DNA of 64,000 nt from Paractinoplanes bogorensis (GTDB taxonomy: Bacteria > Actinomycetota > Actinomycetes > Mycobacteriales > Micromonosporaceae). Shown piece by piece: positions 55,911 to 63,250 of the stretch (positions are counted from its first letter, which is position 1; every line of letters begins with the position of its first letter). Made by a program: the position numbers and the translations under genes. The stretch lies in the NCBI RefSeq assembly GCF_018829635.1, contig NZ_JAHKKG010000009.1, forward strand, positions 186,001 to 250,000, read 5' to 3'. Below the pieces are notes generated by a model. The model searched no databases. It was given only the letters and a program-made list of their open reading frames with translations, and had not been told where the DNA came from.

Positions 55911-57443
55911 ATGGAGGGCGAGATCGTGCCGGTGACGGCATTCGGGCCGCTGCAGTTGCTGGCGGTCCGGGTTCATCGGCTGGCCAACACCGGCCACGGC
56001 CACGAGGCCCTCGCGGCCGCCGACGCCTATCTGGCCATCGCCCACGCCGTCGGCGACGACCGCACGACGCTGTTCCTCATGCAGGGCCAGATGTATGCCA
56101 ACCTCCACATGGGACGCCTGGCCGAGGCGTACGACCTGGGCGAGCGACTGCTCCGGCGGCACCGGTCGGCCGTCGGCGAGGCCAAGACCCTCTGCGACCT
56201 CGCCCAGATCGACGTCCTGCGGGGGCGGTACTTCCTGGCGATGCGCAACCTGGCCCGGGCCGGCGTGCTGCTCGACCGGACCGAACCGCAGACCGACACC
56301 GAACGGCGGGTCTCGGCGCTCTGCTCGTTCGCCGAGGCGGCCACCGCGGCCGAGATGTACGAGACCGCCGCCACCACGTACGAGCAGCTCAGCATCCGGA
56401 AGTCGAGCTTCGCGCTGGTGCACGCGGCCACCCTGCTGCACTGGGGGCTCCGGCTCAGCCACGTCGGCCGGCCCGACGAGGGGGCGGCCCGGCTGCGGCG
56501 CAGTGCCGAGATCACCCGGCAGCACGTCGAGCGGCGCCCGGACGACGTGGTCGCGGTCGCGATGCTGGCGCTGGCCCTGGCCAAGCTGGGCGACGTGGTA
56601 CCGGCCGAGAAGCTGGCCCGCGAGTCGGTGATGCCCCTGCGCGAGGCCGAGAACTACCGGTACGCCCGGATGGCCCACCTGGCCCTCGGCATCAGCCTGC
56701 GTTCCCAGGGCGCCCTGGCCGAGGCCCGGACCGAGTTCGTGGCCGCCCGCGAGCTGTGCGCGTTCGGCACCCGCCCCGACGAGAAGCCGGTGATCCGGTT
56801 CGAGCTGGCGCTGACCGCCCTGGCCACCGACGACGGCCAGGCCGGCCGCGACATGTTCGAGGCGGTCGAGGGCCAGACGCGGGAGCTGTGGCGGCTGCGC
56901 GAGCAGCGGGTCGCGATGCTGCGCCAGGCCCGCCAGCGCGAGGAGTCCGAGCTGGCCCGGGCCCGGGCCGAGCGCGAGGTGCTGCGTGACCCGCTCACCG
57001 GCCTGGACAACCGGCGCCGCTTCGACCTGCTGATGCAGGGCATCGACCGGGGCCGGGTGACGGCCCCGCTGGTGCTTCTGATCGTCGACGTCGACCACTT
57101 CAAGGCGGTCAACGACGCGTACTCGCACGCCACCGGCGACCGGGCACTGCGCGAGGTGGCCGGCATCCTGCGCGCCCACTGCCGGGCCGAAGACATCCCG
57201 GTCCGCTACGCGGGTGACGAGTTCACCGTGTTTCTGCAGGGTGACCTGACCGTCGGCCGCGAGGTGGCCGAGCGCATCCGGGCCGCCGTGGCCCGCACCG
57301 ACATCCTGCCCGGCGTACGCCTCACCGTGAGCGTCGGTCTGGCCGCGCTGGCCGACGGCATGTCCGGCGAGACCCTGTTCCGCGAGGCCGACGACCGCCT
57401 CTACGCGGCCAAATGGAGCGGTCGCAACACTATTGCCTCATAG
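55911..57443 (+). CDS. TPR-repeat diguanylate cyclase (GGDEF)
   Basis: This 510-aa soluble protein has about 330 residues of TPR-like helical repeats (for example HEALAAADAYLAIAHAVGD, GRLAEAYDLGERLLRRH, GRPDEGAARLRRSAEI), then a coiled coil (LRQARQREESELARARAERE). A GGDEF domain follows with AGDEF at 434-438 and an RxxD inhibitory site (RAED) five residues earlier. AGDEF is active in characterised cyclases. No EAL domain follows. GATACT is 6 nt before the ATG. The stop codon lies in the first copy of a 20-bp tandem duplication. Confidence 0.9.
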   Translation: MEGEIVPVTAFGPLQLLAVRVHRLANTGHGHEALAAADAYLAIAHAVGDDRTTLFLMQGQMYANLHMGRLAEAYDLGERLLRRHRSAVGEAKTLCDLAQIDVLRGRYFLAMRNLARAGVLLDRTEPQTDTERRVSALCSFAEAATAAEMYETAATTYEQLSIRKSSFALVHAATLLHWGLRLSHVGRPDEGAARLRRSAEITRQHVERRPDDVVAVAMLALALAKLGDVVPAEKLARESVMPLREAENYRYARMAHLALGISLRSQGALAEARTEFVAARELCAFGTRPDEKPVIRFELALTALATDDGQAGRDMFEAVEGQTRELWRLREQRVAMLRQARQREESELARARAEREVLRDPLTGLDNRRRFDLLMQGIDRGRVTAPLVLLIVDVDHFKAVNDAYSHATGDRALREVAGILRAHCRAEDIPVRYAGDEFTVFLQGDLTVGREVAERIRAAVARTDILPGVRLTVSVGLAALADGMSGETLFREADDRLYAAKWSGRNTIAS

Positions 57444-57472
57444 TGGCTTCACTTGCCTCATAGTGGCTTCAC
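57433..57472. repeat. Perfect 20-bp tandem duplication over convergent stop codons
   Basis: TTGCCTCATAGTGGCTTCAC occurs twice with no gap (57433-57452 and 57453-57472). The first copy holds the TAG of the GGDEF gene, and the second holds the TGA of the convergent lipoprotein gene. Both genes keep a proper end, so the duplication is neutral for coding. Confidence 0.95.
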
Positions 57473-58003
57473 GATCGACGACCGCCCGCTGTACAGGCCG
57501 CGCGAACCATCGGGCCCGCGCGGGGTGTCCGGGGCGTCGAGCCACACCACATAGGCGACGCCCGAGAGGAGCCCGCTGATCGTCGCGCCCGAGGTGCACT
57601 CGGAGCCGGTCGTCACGGTCTGCCAGACGGGTTCGGGCTGGGCACCGCTGACCAGATCCTGCCGGACGGCGGTGACGCGGTAGCGGTTGCCGTAGCGGTT
57701 GGGCCATTGCACCTTGATCGAGCCGGTCCCCACCGTGACGATCATCGGGATCATGACCTTCTCGATGTCCTGCTCCCACTGGACCGCGCAGGCCGAGCCG
57801 GTGGGCAGGTACGACACCGGCGGCAGCCCGCCCCGGTAGGAGCCGCTGGGAGCCACGCTCGGAGCCGCCGTCGCCCGGCCGGGATTGACCGTGACCCAGG
57901 CCGGACCCGTGGGTGTCGGAGTCGTGCTCACCGACGGCGCCGGGGAACCGCATGCGCTCAGCAGGAACGGCAGCACCACGAGGGTGAATCCCCGCAACCG
58001 CAT
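57458..58003 (-). CDS. Secreted lipoprotein with fibronectin III-like domain
   Basis: This 181-aa protein has a signal peptide and lipobox LLSAC with Cys18, then a Ser/Thr/Pro linker. The C-terminal beta-rich part (GSIKVQWPNRYGNRYRVTAVRQDL, CTSGATISGLLSGVAYVVWLDAP) looks like a fibronectin type III fold. Two Cys may pair. No enzymatic motif is seen. It is anchored outside the membrane with unknown role, and is monocistronic between convergent and co-directional neighbours. Confidence 0.75.
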   Translation of the reverse strand: MRLRGFTLVVLPFLLSACGSPAPSVSTTPTPTGPAWVTVNPGRATAAPSVAPSGSYRGGLPPVSYLPTGSACAVQWEQDIEKVMIPMIVTVGTGSIKVQWPNRYGNRYRVTAVRQDLVSGAQPEPVWQTVTTGSECTSGATISGLLSGVAYVVWLDAPDTPRGPDGSRGLYSGRSSIVKPL

Positions 58004-58056
58004 CTTTCCCCCGAACCGAGTCCTTTCTCTTCAGTTCGGCCCGATCGGCCCGGGGC

Positions 58057-59058
58057 TTAGGCGCCCGAGGGGCCGGTGGTCCCGCGCACGACCAGCCGCG
58101 GTGGGATCACCACCTCGCGATGCACGACCGGGGCGCCGTCGATGCGCTCGACCGCCCGCGCCACGGCCAGCGTCGCCATGGTCTCGATGTCCTGCGCGAC
58201 GGTGGTCAGGTCGATGTGCGCGAGCCGGCTGAAACTGCTGTCGTCGTAGCCGACCACGCTGAGGTCGCCCGGCACCGAGATCCCGTGGCGGCGCAGCACG
58301 TCGAGGAGCCCGGTGGCGCTGAGGTCGTTGAAGACGGTCACCGCGGTCGGCGGATCGTCCAGCAGCACGCGGGCCGCCCGCGCGCCGTCCTCCTCACCGA
58401 AACCACCCGAGACGATTTTCCCGTACGCCTCCAGGCCGTGCCGCTTCATCGCATCGCGATAGCCCTGTCGCCGTTCGGCCGAGGCCAGCCAGCGCCCACC
58501 GTCGACGTGCGCGATCCGGCGGTGCCCGAGGGCGACCAGATGATCGACAGCCAGGTGCAGCCCGCGGGCGTCGTCGGTGCGCACCACGTCGATGTCCCGG
58601 CGGCGCACGTTGCGCATCATGGCCACCACCGGCAGCCGGGCCGCCAGCGCGCCCAGCTCGGCCACGGTGATCTGCGGTCCGAGCAGCACGAGCGCGGCGC
58701 ACCGATCCTGCAGAAGACCCGCGATCGCCGTACGTTCGTCGCGTCGCGGGGTGACCGCGCTCAGGGTCAGCTCGTACCCGATCCGCTCGGCTGCGTCGTA
58801 CAGGCCGGTCAGCAGGTCGTCGTGGAACGGATGCTGCACGCCGAAGACCACGCCCAGCAGCCGGCTCTGACCACTGCGCAGCAGGCGGGCCCGGCTGTCG
58901 GGCTGGTAGTCGAGCCGGCGGGCGACCTCGAGCACCCGCTCCCGGGTGGCCGCACTGGCGCCCGGGGCGCCCCGCATCACGATCGAGACCAGCGCCACCG
59001 ACACACCCGCCTCGGCGGCCACGTCGGCCAGCGTCGTGCGACGTCCCTCCACGGTCAT
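58057..59058 (-). CDS. LacI-family transcriptional regulator
   Basis: This 333-aa protein has a LacI HTH (TTLADVAAEAGVSVALVSIVMRGAPGASAATRERVLEVARRLDYQPDSRAR). A periplasmic-binding-type effector domain follows (LLGVVFGVQHPFHDDLLTGLYDAAERIGYEL, TAVTVFNDLSATGLLDVLRRHGISVPGDLSVVGYDDSSFSRL). It is divergent from an MFS gene across two perfect palindromes with central CG, the usual LacI-family operator form. TAAATT lies 8 nt before the ATG. It probably represses the MFS gene and itself. Confidence 0.92.
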   Translation of the reverse strand: MTVEGRRTTLADVAAEAGVSVALVSIVMRGAPGASAATRERVLEVARRLDYQPDSRARLLRSGQSRLLGVVFGVQHPFHDDLLTGLYDAAERIGYELTLSAVTPRRDERTAIAGLLQDRCAALVLLGPQITVAELGALAARLPVVAMMRNVRRRDIDVVRTDDARGLHLAVDHLVALGHRRIAHVDGGRWLASAERRQGYRDAMKRHGLEAYGKIVSGGFGEEDGARAARVLLDDPPTAVTVFNDLSATGLLDVLRRHGISVPGDLSVVGYDDSSFSRLAHIDLTTVAQDIETMATLAVARAVERIDGAPVVHREVVIPPRLVVRGTTGPSGA

Positions 59059-59083
59059 GACCGAAGAATTTACCGTGGATCAC

Positions 59084-59121
59084 TAGAACGTTCTAACCCG
59101 CCGCGCCCTAGAACGTTCTAG
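59084..59121. promoter_or_regulatory. Twin LacI-type operators and overlapping -10 elements
   Basis: TAGAACGTTCTA (59084-59095) and CTAGAACGTTCTAG (59108-59121) are perfect palindromes, 25 bp centre to centre. The second overlaps TAGAGT (59119-59124), which is 7 nt before the MFS GTG. The first lies just upstream of TAAATT (59072-59067), the -10 of lacI. Binding would block both promoters. Confidence 0.85.
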
Positions 59122-59131
59122 AGTCGAGGAC

Positions 59132-60373
59132 GTGGAGAACCTCACCGCCCGCCGCCGCTGGGCCGCGCTCATCGCCCTCGCCCTGGGCGGCTTCGGTCTC
59201 GGCCTGACCGAGTTCGTGGCCATGGGCCTGCTGCCCGACCTGGCCCGCGACCTGCTGCCCGAGGTGTACGCCCGGTCGTCGGCCGAGGGGGTGGCCCAGG
59301 CCGGCTGGATGATCACCATCTACGCCCTGGGCGTGGTGGTCGGCGCACCCACGATCGCCGCCCTGACCGCCCGGATGCCACGCCGGCGCCTGGTGCTCCT
59401 GCTACTCCTGATCTTCGTGACCGGCACGGTCGCCTCGGCCCTGGCCCCCACCTTCGGCCTGGTGCTGGCCGGACGCTTCGTGGCCGCCCTGGCCCACGGC
59501 GCCTACTTCGGGGCGGCCGGACTGCTGGCCGCCTCGATGCTCGGACCGGGCAGCCACGCCAAGGGCTTCTCGATCGTGCTGAGCGGCCTGACCGCGGCCA
59601 ACGTCTTCGGCGTCCCGCTGATCACCGGCCTCGGGCAGGCCGCGGGCTGGCGGGTGGCCTACCTGGCGGTGGGTGGCGTCTTCGCCCTCACCCTGCTCTT
59701 CGTGCTCTTCACGGTGCCCGAGGTCGCCCCGGCCGCGGGCGGGTCGGCGCGGGCCGAGCTGGGCGCCTTCCGCTCCCGCCAGGTCTGGCTGGCGGCGGCC
59801 GTGGGCGCGATCGGGTTCGGCGGCTTCTTCGCGGTGAACAGCTACATCGCCCCGGTGACCACGCACGTGACCGGGCTGCCGGAGTCGTACGTGCCCTGGG
59901 TCCTGGCCGTGATGGGCCTGGGCATGACCGTCGGCAACGCCATCGGCGGCGTCGCGGCCGACCGCAACCTGCGCCGCAGCGTGCTGCTCGGGTTCGTCGC
60001 CATGATCGTCACGGTCGCCCTGTTCGGGATCGTGGCCCACCATCCGGTCGGGCTCTTCGCGTCCGTTTTCCTGATCGGCGCGGCTGCCCTGTTCATCGGC
60101 CCCGCCCTGCAGGCCCGCCTGATCGCCGTGGCGCCCCGGGCCCAGTTGATGGGCGCGGCGGTCAACCAGTCCGCCTCCAACGTCGCCAACAGCGTCGGAG
60201 CGGCCCTGGGCGGCGCCGTGATCGCGGCCGGCTGGGGTTACCTGTCCGCGGCCTGGATCGGCGTCCTGCTGGCGCTCACCGGCCTGGTGCTGGCCGTGTG
60301 GAGCTTCCGCCTGGACCGGCGCCCCTCCCCCGCCGAGTCGGAGCCAAGCTATCCGGAGCCCGCCCCGGTCTGA
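59132..60373 (+). CDS. MFS transporter, DHA1 (12-helix) family
   Basis: This 413-aa protein has FGLGLTEFVAMGLLPDLARDL, VVGAPTIAALTARMPRRRLVLLLLLIFVTGTVASALAP and GRFVAALAHGAYFGAAGLLAASML. It is related to AraJ/chloramphenicol-exporter type DHA1 pumps, in which such TEF and GAYFGA motifs occur. GTG 59132 has GAGG a few nt upstream and a -10 overlapping an operator. Regulation by the divergent LacI-type protein is likely, which fits a sugar or sugar-like efflux substrate. Confidence 0.9.
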   Translation: MENLTARRRWAALIALALGGFGLGLTEFVAMGLLPDLARDLLPEVYARSSAEGVAQAGWMITIYALGVVVGAPTIAALTARMPRRRLVLLLLLIFVTGTVASALAPTFGLVLAGRFVAALAHGAYFGAAGLLAASMLGPGSHAKGFSIVLSGLTAANVFGVPLITGLGQAAGWRVAYLAVGGVFALTLLFVLFTVPEVAPAAGGSARAELGAFRSRQVWLAAAVGAIGFGGFFAVNSYIAPVTTHVTGLPESYVPWVLAVMGLGMTVGNAIGGVAADRNLRRSVLLGFVAMIVTVALFGIVAHHPVGLFASVFLIGAAALFIGPALQARLIAVAPRAQLMGAAVNQSASNVANSVGAALGGAVIAAGWGYLSAAWIGVLLALTGLVLAVWSFRLDRRPSPAESEPSYPEPAPV

Positions 60374-60381
60374 GCCGGCCC

Positions 60382-60407
60382 TGTGGACAACCGCGCGCTG
60401 TGGATAA
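60382..60407 (-). other. Second pair of DnaA-box-like sequences
   Basis: Read on the minus strand, TTATCCACA (60407-60399) and TTGTCCACA (60390-60382) are separated by 8 bp. The order, orientation and spacing equal those of the pair at 5480-5505, with GC-rich spacers. It lies in the gap after the MFS stop. Confidence 0.6.
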
Positions 60408-60481
60408 CCCGAGTTCGCGGAGCCACAGCGCGTAAGGTCGGGGCCCGCCCCCTGGTCGGGCGGGGTGGGCCGGTGAGCAGC

Positions 60482-60760
60482 CTAGAGAGCGACGCGCCCG
60501 AGCCGGTGACCGGCCATCTCGAGCGCGTCGCCGCGCACGGTGACCGGCGTGTGCAGGCCGGAATCGTCGTCGAGAGTCAAGACGCCGTCTTCGAGGTGAT
60601 AGGTGCCGCGCGCCGGACGCTTGCGGCCGAGCACCTTTCCCACGTACGTTCCGTCGGTCTTGATGTCGAGACGAACCGTGCCATCCGCGCTCAACCAGGG
60701 ACCGACCGGAACACCCGCCGCGTCCAGATCGGTGGTGTCGACATGCCGGTGAAAACGCAT
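60482..60760 (-). CDS. Small beta-rich protein of unknown function
   Basis: This 92-aa acidic protein is rich in predicted beta-strands (WLSADGTVRLDIKTDGTYVGKVL, RGTYHLEDGVLTLDDDSG, PVTVRGDALEMAGHRLGRVAL). The DGTVRLDIKTDGTY...GTYHLEDGVLTLDDDSG pattern recalls small lipocalin-like proteins such as the Atu4866 group, but this is weak. It has no signal peptide. It lies downstream of a TetR gene on the same strand (39-bp gap) and may be its target or partner. Confidence 0.6.
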   Translation of the reverse strand: MRFHRHVDTTDLDAAGVPVGPWLSADGTVRLDIKTDGTYVGKVLGRKRPARGTYHLEDGVLTLDDDSGLHTPVTVRGDALEMAGHRLGRVAL

Positions 60761-60799
60761 GGCCCTACCATCGGCCGCGCCGGCGCCGTTCGGACGTTT

Positions 60800-61402
60800 T
60801 CAGCCCGCCGAACCGCGCAGGGCGGCCGTGACCGCCACCATCAGCTTGTCGAGGTATTCGGCGTCGGGTTTCGACCGCGAGACGGCCAGCCGCCAGTAGA
60901 GCGGGCCGAGGATCAGGTCGACCGCGACGTCCGGATCGGTGCCCTCGGGCAGTTCACCCCGGGCCACCGCCTGGCCGATCAGCTTTTCGCCGACCGCCTG
61001 CTGGTGGGTGCGCAGGGCGGTCTGCAGCGTCTCGGCGATCTGCGGGTTGCGCGCGGCCTCGGCCATCAGATCGGGGATGATCTGAGAGGCGATCCGGTGT
61101 TGCAGGGCCCGGCTCACGATCATCATGATCAGCTGGAGGTCACCGGCGAAGCTGCCGGTGTCGGGCAACGGGACACTGCGACCGGCCACGTCCGACACGA
61201 TCTCGAGAACCATCTCGAGCTTGTTGCTCCAGCGGCGGTAGATCGCGGTCTTGCCGACGCCGGCGCGGCGCGCCACCGCCTCGATCGAGAGCCGGCCGTA
61301 ACCGACCTCGGCCAGTTCGTACATCACGGCGTCGCGGATCGCCACGGTGATGTCGGTTCGGAGCACCGCGGCCCCGGCTGGTGCGCGCTTTCCTGTTGCC
61401 AC
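60800..61402 (-). CDS. TetR-family transcriptional regulator
   Basis: From GTG 61402 the product is 200 aa. It has a TetR HTH (AIRDAVMYELAEVGYGRLSIEAVARRAGVGKTAIYRRWSNKLEMVLEIV) and a C-terminal domain of the TetR_C_16-like class (ASQIIPDLMAEAARNPQIAETLQTAL). The start is fixed by TATAGT (61414-61409), which is 6 nt upstream, a leaderless promoter. The longer frame to 61489 would run through that promoter. The target is unknown: the small downstream gene or the divergent ABC-2 exporter are candidates. Confidence 0.88.
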   Translation of the reverse strand: MATGKRAPAGAAVLRTDITVAIRDAVMYELAEVGYGRLSIEAVARRAGVGKTAIYRRWSNKLEMVLEIVSDVAGRSVPLPDTGSFAGDLQLIMMIVSRALQHRIASQIIPDLMAEAARNPQIAETLQTALRTHQQAVGEKLIGQAVARGELPEGTDPDVAVDLILGPLYWRLAVSRSKPDAEYLDKLMVAVTAALRGSAG

Positions 61403-61581
61403 CCGGTCACTATACGCCAGGACGTTACGGTTGCGTTCCGCCCTTTCGTCCGATAGCCTTTCCGGCACGTCGATACGAAGCCGTACCATCGGCGGAGACT
61501 TGACATGCTGATTGAGTGTTCTCGCCTAAAGAACCAGGGCCCGGTTCCTCGCACGGGCCGACGAGATCGGAGCACCACCCC

Positions 61582-62478
61582 ATGGCTCAGACGGCGGTCG
61601 CCGATTCCGACACCGGGCCATCGCTCACCGAGCTGGCCCGTCGGCACGGCCTGACGAAGGCGGGGCGTCTGCCCAGCCTGCCGGAATACACCCGGCACCT
61701 CTGGTCCTACCGGCACTTCATAGCCGCCTTCGCCAACGCCAAGGTGAGCGCGTCGCTGGGCAGCACCAAGCTGGGCGTGGTCTGGCAGCTGCTGACCCCG
61801 CTGATCAACGCCGGCGTCTACTACGTGATCTTCGGCGTTCTGATCAACACCAAGCAGAACGTCGACAACTTCATCGCGTACCTCTGTGCCGGTGTCTTCG
61901 TCTTCGGGTTCACCCAGACGGTGGTCCAGGCGGGTTCCCAGTCGATCACGGCCAACATGGCCCTGATCCGGGCGCTGCACTTCCCCCGGGCCAGCCTGCC
62001 CATCGCGGTCACCCTGGTCGAGGTCCGCAACATGATCGCCTCGATGATCGTGCTGATCGCGATCGTGCTGCTCACCGGTGAGCCGATCAACGCCCAGTGG
62101 CTGCTGCTGATCCCGGCCCTGCTGCTCCAGTCGTTCTTCAACGCGGGTCTGGCGCTGTTCGTCTCGCGACTGATCTCCAAGGTCACCGACATCCGGCAGC
62201 TGATCCCCTACATCCTGCGCATCTGGATGTACGGGTCGGCCGTGCTCTACCCGGTCACGTTCTTCTCCCAGCGGCTGCACGGCTGGGAGCTCGCCCTGGT
62301 CGAGTCGAACCCGATGCTGATCTTCATCGAGCTGGTCCGGCACGCGCTGATGGAAAACGTCGAACTGGCCCAGCCGGCGCCGCTCCTGTGGCTGCAGGCC
62401 GTCGTCTGGACGGTGCTCGTCACCGTCGGTGGTTATGTCTACTTCTGGCGCGGAGAGAAGGGCTACGGCCGTGGCTGA
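61582..62478 (+). CDS. ABC-2 type polysaccharide/teichoic-acid export permease (Wzm/TagG-like)
   Basis: This 298-aa protein has six predicted helices and the usual N-terminal amphipathic interface (HLWSYRHFIAAFANAKVSASLGSTKLGVVWQLLTPLINAGVYYVIFG). It then has FIAYLCAGVFVFGFTQTVVQAG, LIPYILRIWMYGSAVLYPVTFF and LVESNPMLIFIELVRHALM. It moves lipid-linked glycans across the membrane together with the ATPase encoded next. GGAG lies 9 nt before ATG 61582. No polymer-synthesis genes are adjacent in the window. Confidence 0.9.
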   Translation: MAQTAVADSDTGPSLTELARRHGLTKAGRLPSLPEYTRHLWSYRHFIAAFANAKVSASLGSTKLGVVWQLLTPLINAGVYYVIFGVLINTKQNVDNFIAYLCAGVFVFGFTQTVVQAGSQSITANMALIRALHFPRASLPIAVTLVEVRNMIASMIVLIAIVLLTGEPINAQWLLLIPALLLQSFFNAGLALFVSRLISKVTDIRQLIPYILRIWMYGSAVLYPVTFFSQRLHGWELALVESNPMLIFIELVRHALMENVELAQPAPLLWLQAVVWTVLVTVGGYVYFWRGEKGYGRG

Positions 62479-63247
62479 CAGCGAGCGGGAACCCACCGTC
62501 ATCGCGGACAACGCGCACGTCGTCTATCGCATCTACGGGTCGGCCGCGGCCGGCTCACAGACGCCGCTGGCCAGCTTCAAGCGCATCATCACGGGCAAGA
62601 AGAGCGCGGCCGTACGCGAGGTGCACGCGGTCAAGGGGGTCAGCTTCGTCGCCTACAAGGGCGAGGCGATCGGCCTGATCGGCACCAACGGCTCCGGCAA
62701 GTCGACGCTGCTGCGGGCGATCGCCGGGCTGCTCCCGGTCGAGCGGGGCGGCGGCATCTTCGCGGCCGGCCAGCCGTCCCTCCTGGGGGTGAACGCGGCG
62801 CTGATGAACGATCTGTCCGGCGAGCGCAACGTCGAGCTCGGCTGCCTGGCCATGGGCATGACGCCGGCCGAGGTCAAGCAGCAGACGGCCGACATCATCG
62901 AGTTCTCCGGCATCAACGAGCGGGGCGATTTCAGCTCGCTGCCGATGAAGACCTACTCGTCCGGCATGTCGGCCCGGCTGCGCTTCTCAATCGCCGCCGC
63001 CAAGAAGCACGACGTGCTGCTGATCGACGAGGCGCTCGCCACCGGCGACGCGAAGTTCCGCAAGCGCAGCGAGCAGCGGGTCCGCGACCTGCGCCAGGAG
63101 GCCGGCACGGTGTTCCTGGTCAGCCACAGCGAGCAGTCGATCCGCGACACGTGCGAGCGCACCATCTGGCTCGAATCCGGCGTGATCCGAGCCGACGGTG
63201 CGACCGACGACGTGATGAAGGAGTACGAGACCTACGTCAACAAGTAG
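62471..63247 (+). CDS. ABC transporter ATPase of glycan exporter (Wzt/TagH-like)
   Basis: This 258-aa ATPase has an N-terminal extension before HAVKGVSFVAYKGEAIGLIGTNGSGKSTLLRAIAGLL (Walker A). The TYSSGMSARLRFSIAA signature and DVLLIDEALATGDAKF (Walker B) follow, and VSHSEQSIRDTCERTIWLESG with the H-loop. The YSSGM signature is diagnostic of Wzt/TagH. It lacks a C-terminal glycan-binding domain, so chain-end recognition must lie elsewhere. GTG 62471 overlaps the permease gene by 8 bp. Confidence 0.92.
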   Translation: MADSEREPTVIADNAHVVYRIYGSAAAGSQTPLASFKRIITGKKSAAVREVHAVKGVSFVAYKGEAIGLIGTNGSGKSTLLRAIAGLLPVERGGGIFAAGQPSLLGVNAALMNDLSGERNVELGCLAMGMTPAEVKQQTADIIEFSGINERGDFSSLPMKTYSSGMSARLRFSIAAAKKHDVLLIDEALATGDAKFRKRSEQRVRDLRQEAGTVFLVSHSEQSIRDTCERTIWLESGVIRADGATDDVMKEYETYVNK

Positions 63248-63250
63248 GGC

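Noticed and set aside
61500..61532. TTGACA (61500-61505) as -35 for the ABC-2 exporter
   Set aside because: The best -10 candidates (CCTAAA, TAAAGA) are at poor spacing; possible but unsupported.
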